DNA of 5,810 bases from an uncultured Lachnospiraceae bacterium (lineage in GTDB: Bacteria; Bacillota; Clostridia; Lachnospirales; Lachnospiraceae), in NCBI GenBank assembly GCA_910584115.1, contig CAJTYN010000007.1:34595-40404 (forward strand), written 5' to 3'. Positions 5,304-5,810 of this stretch are shown piece by piece (the first letter of the stretch is position 1; every line of letters begins with the position of its first letter). The notes under the pieces are model-generated. The model saw only the letters and a list, made by a program, of their open reading frames with translations. It searched no databases and had not been told where the DNA came from. A program made the position numbers and the translations under genes.

Positions 5304-5810
5304 TGAAGATCATTGAAGATCAGACTTTTGATATGGAAAGGGCTCTCTATGGGAGCGAGGGCGTATTGGTGAAAAACTGTTCTTTTGATGGCCCGGCAGA
5401 TGGGGAGAGCGCCTTTAAGGAGTGCTCCGATATTGCGGCCGAAAACTGCTTTTTTAATCTCCGCTATCCGTTCTGGCATGACCATGGGCTTAAGATCTCA
5501 GGTTCTGAGATGACGGAACTCTGCCGTGCATCCCTTTGGTATTCCGATCATATTGAGATCGCGGATACGAAGATGCATGGGATCAAGGCCCTCCGGGAAT
5601 GCAATGATGTGGTCATCCGGGACTGTGATATCATTTCGCCGGAGTTTGGCTGGTCGGTGCGGGGCATCCGTATGGAGGACAGCACAGCGGTCAGCGAATA
5701 CTTTATGATGCGTTCGGAAAATCTCACATTCCGGGGAGTCACTTTCAAGGGCAAATATTCCTTCCAGTATATCAAAAATGCGGTTTTTGAAAACTGCACC
5801 TTTGATACCA
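5303..5810 (+). CDS. DUF3737 family beta-helix protein (partial, 5' end)
   Basis: The frame is open from the ATG at 5303 to the window edge (169 codons visible). It starts MKIIEDQTFDMERALYGSEG and continues with short repeating strands of the type VKNCSFDG, AENCFFNLRYPFWHDHGL, MTELCRASLWYSDHIEI, HGIKALRECNDVVIRDCDI, SPEFGWSVRGI, LTFRGVTFKGKYSFQYIKN and AVFENCTFDT. These regularly spaced N-C-x-F and I/V-x-D/N rungs are those of a right-handed parallel beta-helix. The wording closely matches the DUF3737 family as I remember it, common in Firmicutes. AAGGAGG lies 9 bases before the ATG. The family has no established biochemical role; placement after the LysR-controlled lipoprotein and small protein suggests co-expression. 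The full-length family protein is about 280-290 residues, so roughly 60 percent is seen. Confidence 0.9.
   Translation, partial: MKIIEDQTFDMERALYGSEGVLVKNCSFDGPADGESAFKECSDIAAENCFFNLRYPFWHDHGLKISGSEMTELCRASLWYSDHIEIADTKMHGIKALRECNDVVIRDCDIISPEFGWSVRGIRMEDSTAVSEYFMMRSENLTFRGVTFKGKYSFQYIKNAVFENCTFDT

Overview
The window looks like chromosomal DNA of an anaerobic Gram-positive Firmicute, most likely a gut Lachnospiraceae (Clostridium cluster XIVa-type). I infer this from protein style: a KYPGEDLY-like glycan-cluster methyltransferase, a DUF3737 beta-helix protein, a cyclophilin-like lipoprotein, strong GGAGG ribosome binding sites and sigma-A-type promoters. No rRNA, tRNA, CRISPR array or intact mobile element is visible.

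Left part (1-2400, minus strand): a tightly coupled operon, read right to left. It starts at a TATAAT promoter near 2365, then a class I SAM-dependent methyltransferase (2312-1365), a kinase-fold-like protein with a basic C-terminal tail (1368-64, 4-nt overlap), and the first 21 codons of a third gene (64-1, 1-nt overlap) cut by the window edge. The style is that of a cell-surface polysaccharide or glycan modification cluster.

Middle (2313-2844): about 530 bases without a convincing gene. It holds several inverted repeats, including a perfect 10-bp-arm hairpin, and looks like dispersed intergenic repeat material. ORFs here read as low-quality shadows.

Right part (2845-5810): a LysR-type regulator (minus strand) is divergent from a plus-strand set. 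That set is a lipoprotein gene truncated and joined to the 3' end of an FtsX-type ABC permease (both remnants), an intact cyclophilin-like lipoprotein, a small MerR-tail-like helical protein, and the start of a DUF3737 beta-helix protein.

The main result is a duplicated operator. Both lipoprotein promoters carry two T-N11-A LysR boxes (ATAG-N7-CTAT, then ATAA-N7-CTAT) 30 bp apart. They are centred near -65 and -35 of predicted start sites, which is the textbook arrangement for LysR activation. The first box also overlaps the -35 of the lysR gene itself, predicting autorepression. The window therefore appears to show a complete small LysR regulon in which the first target gene has been destroyed by a deletion or recombination, while the second, with its own operator copy, still drives the lipoprotein, the small protein and possibly DUF3737.
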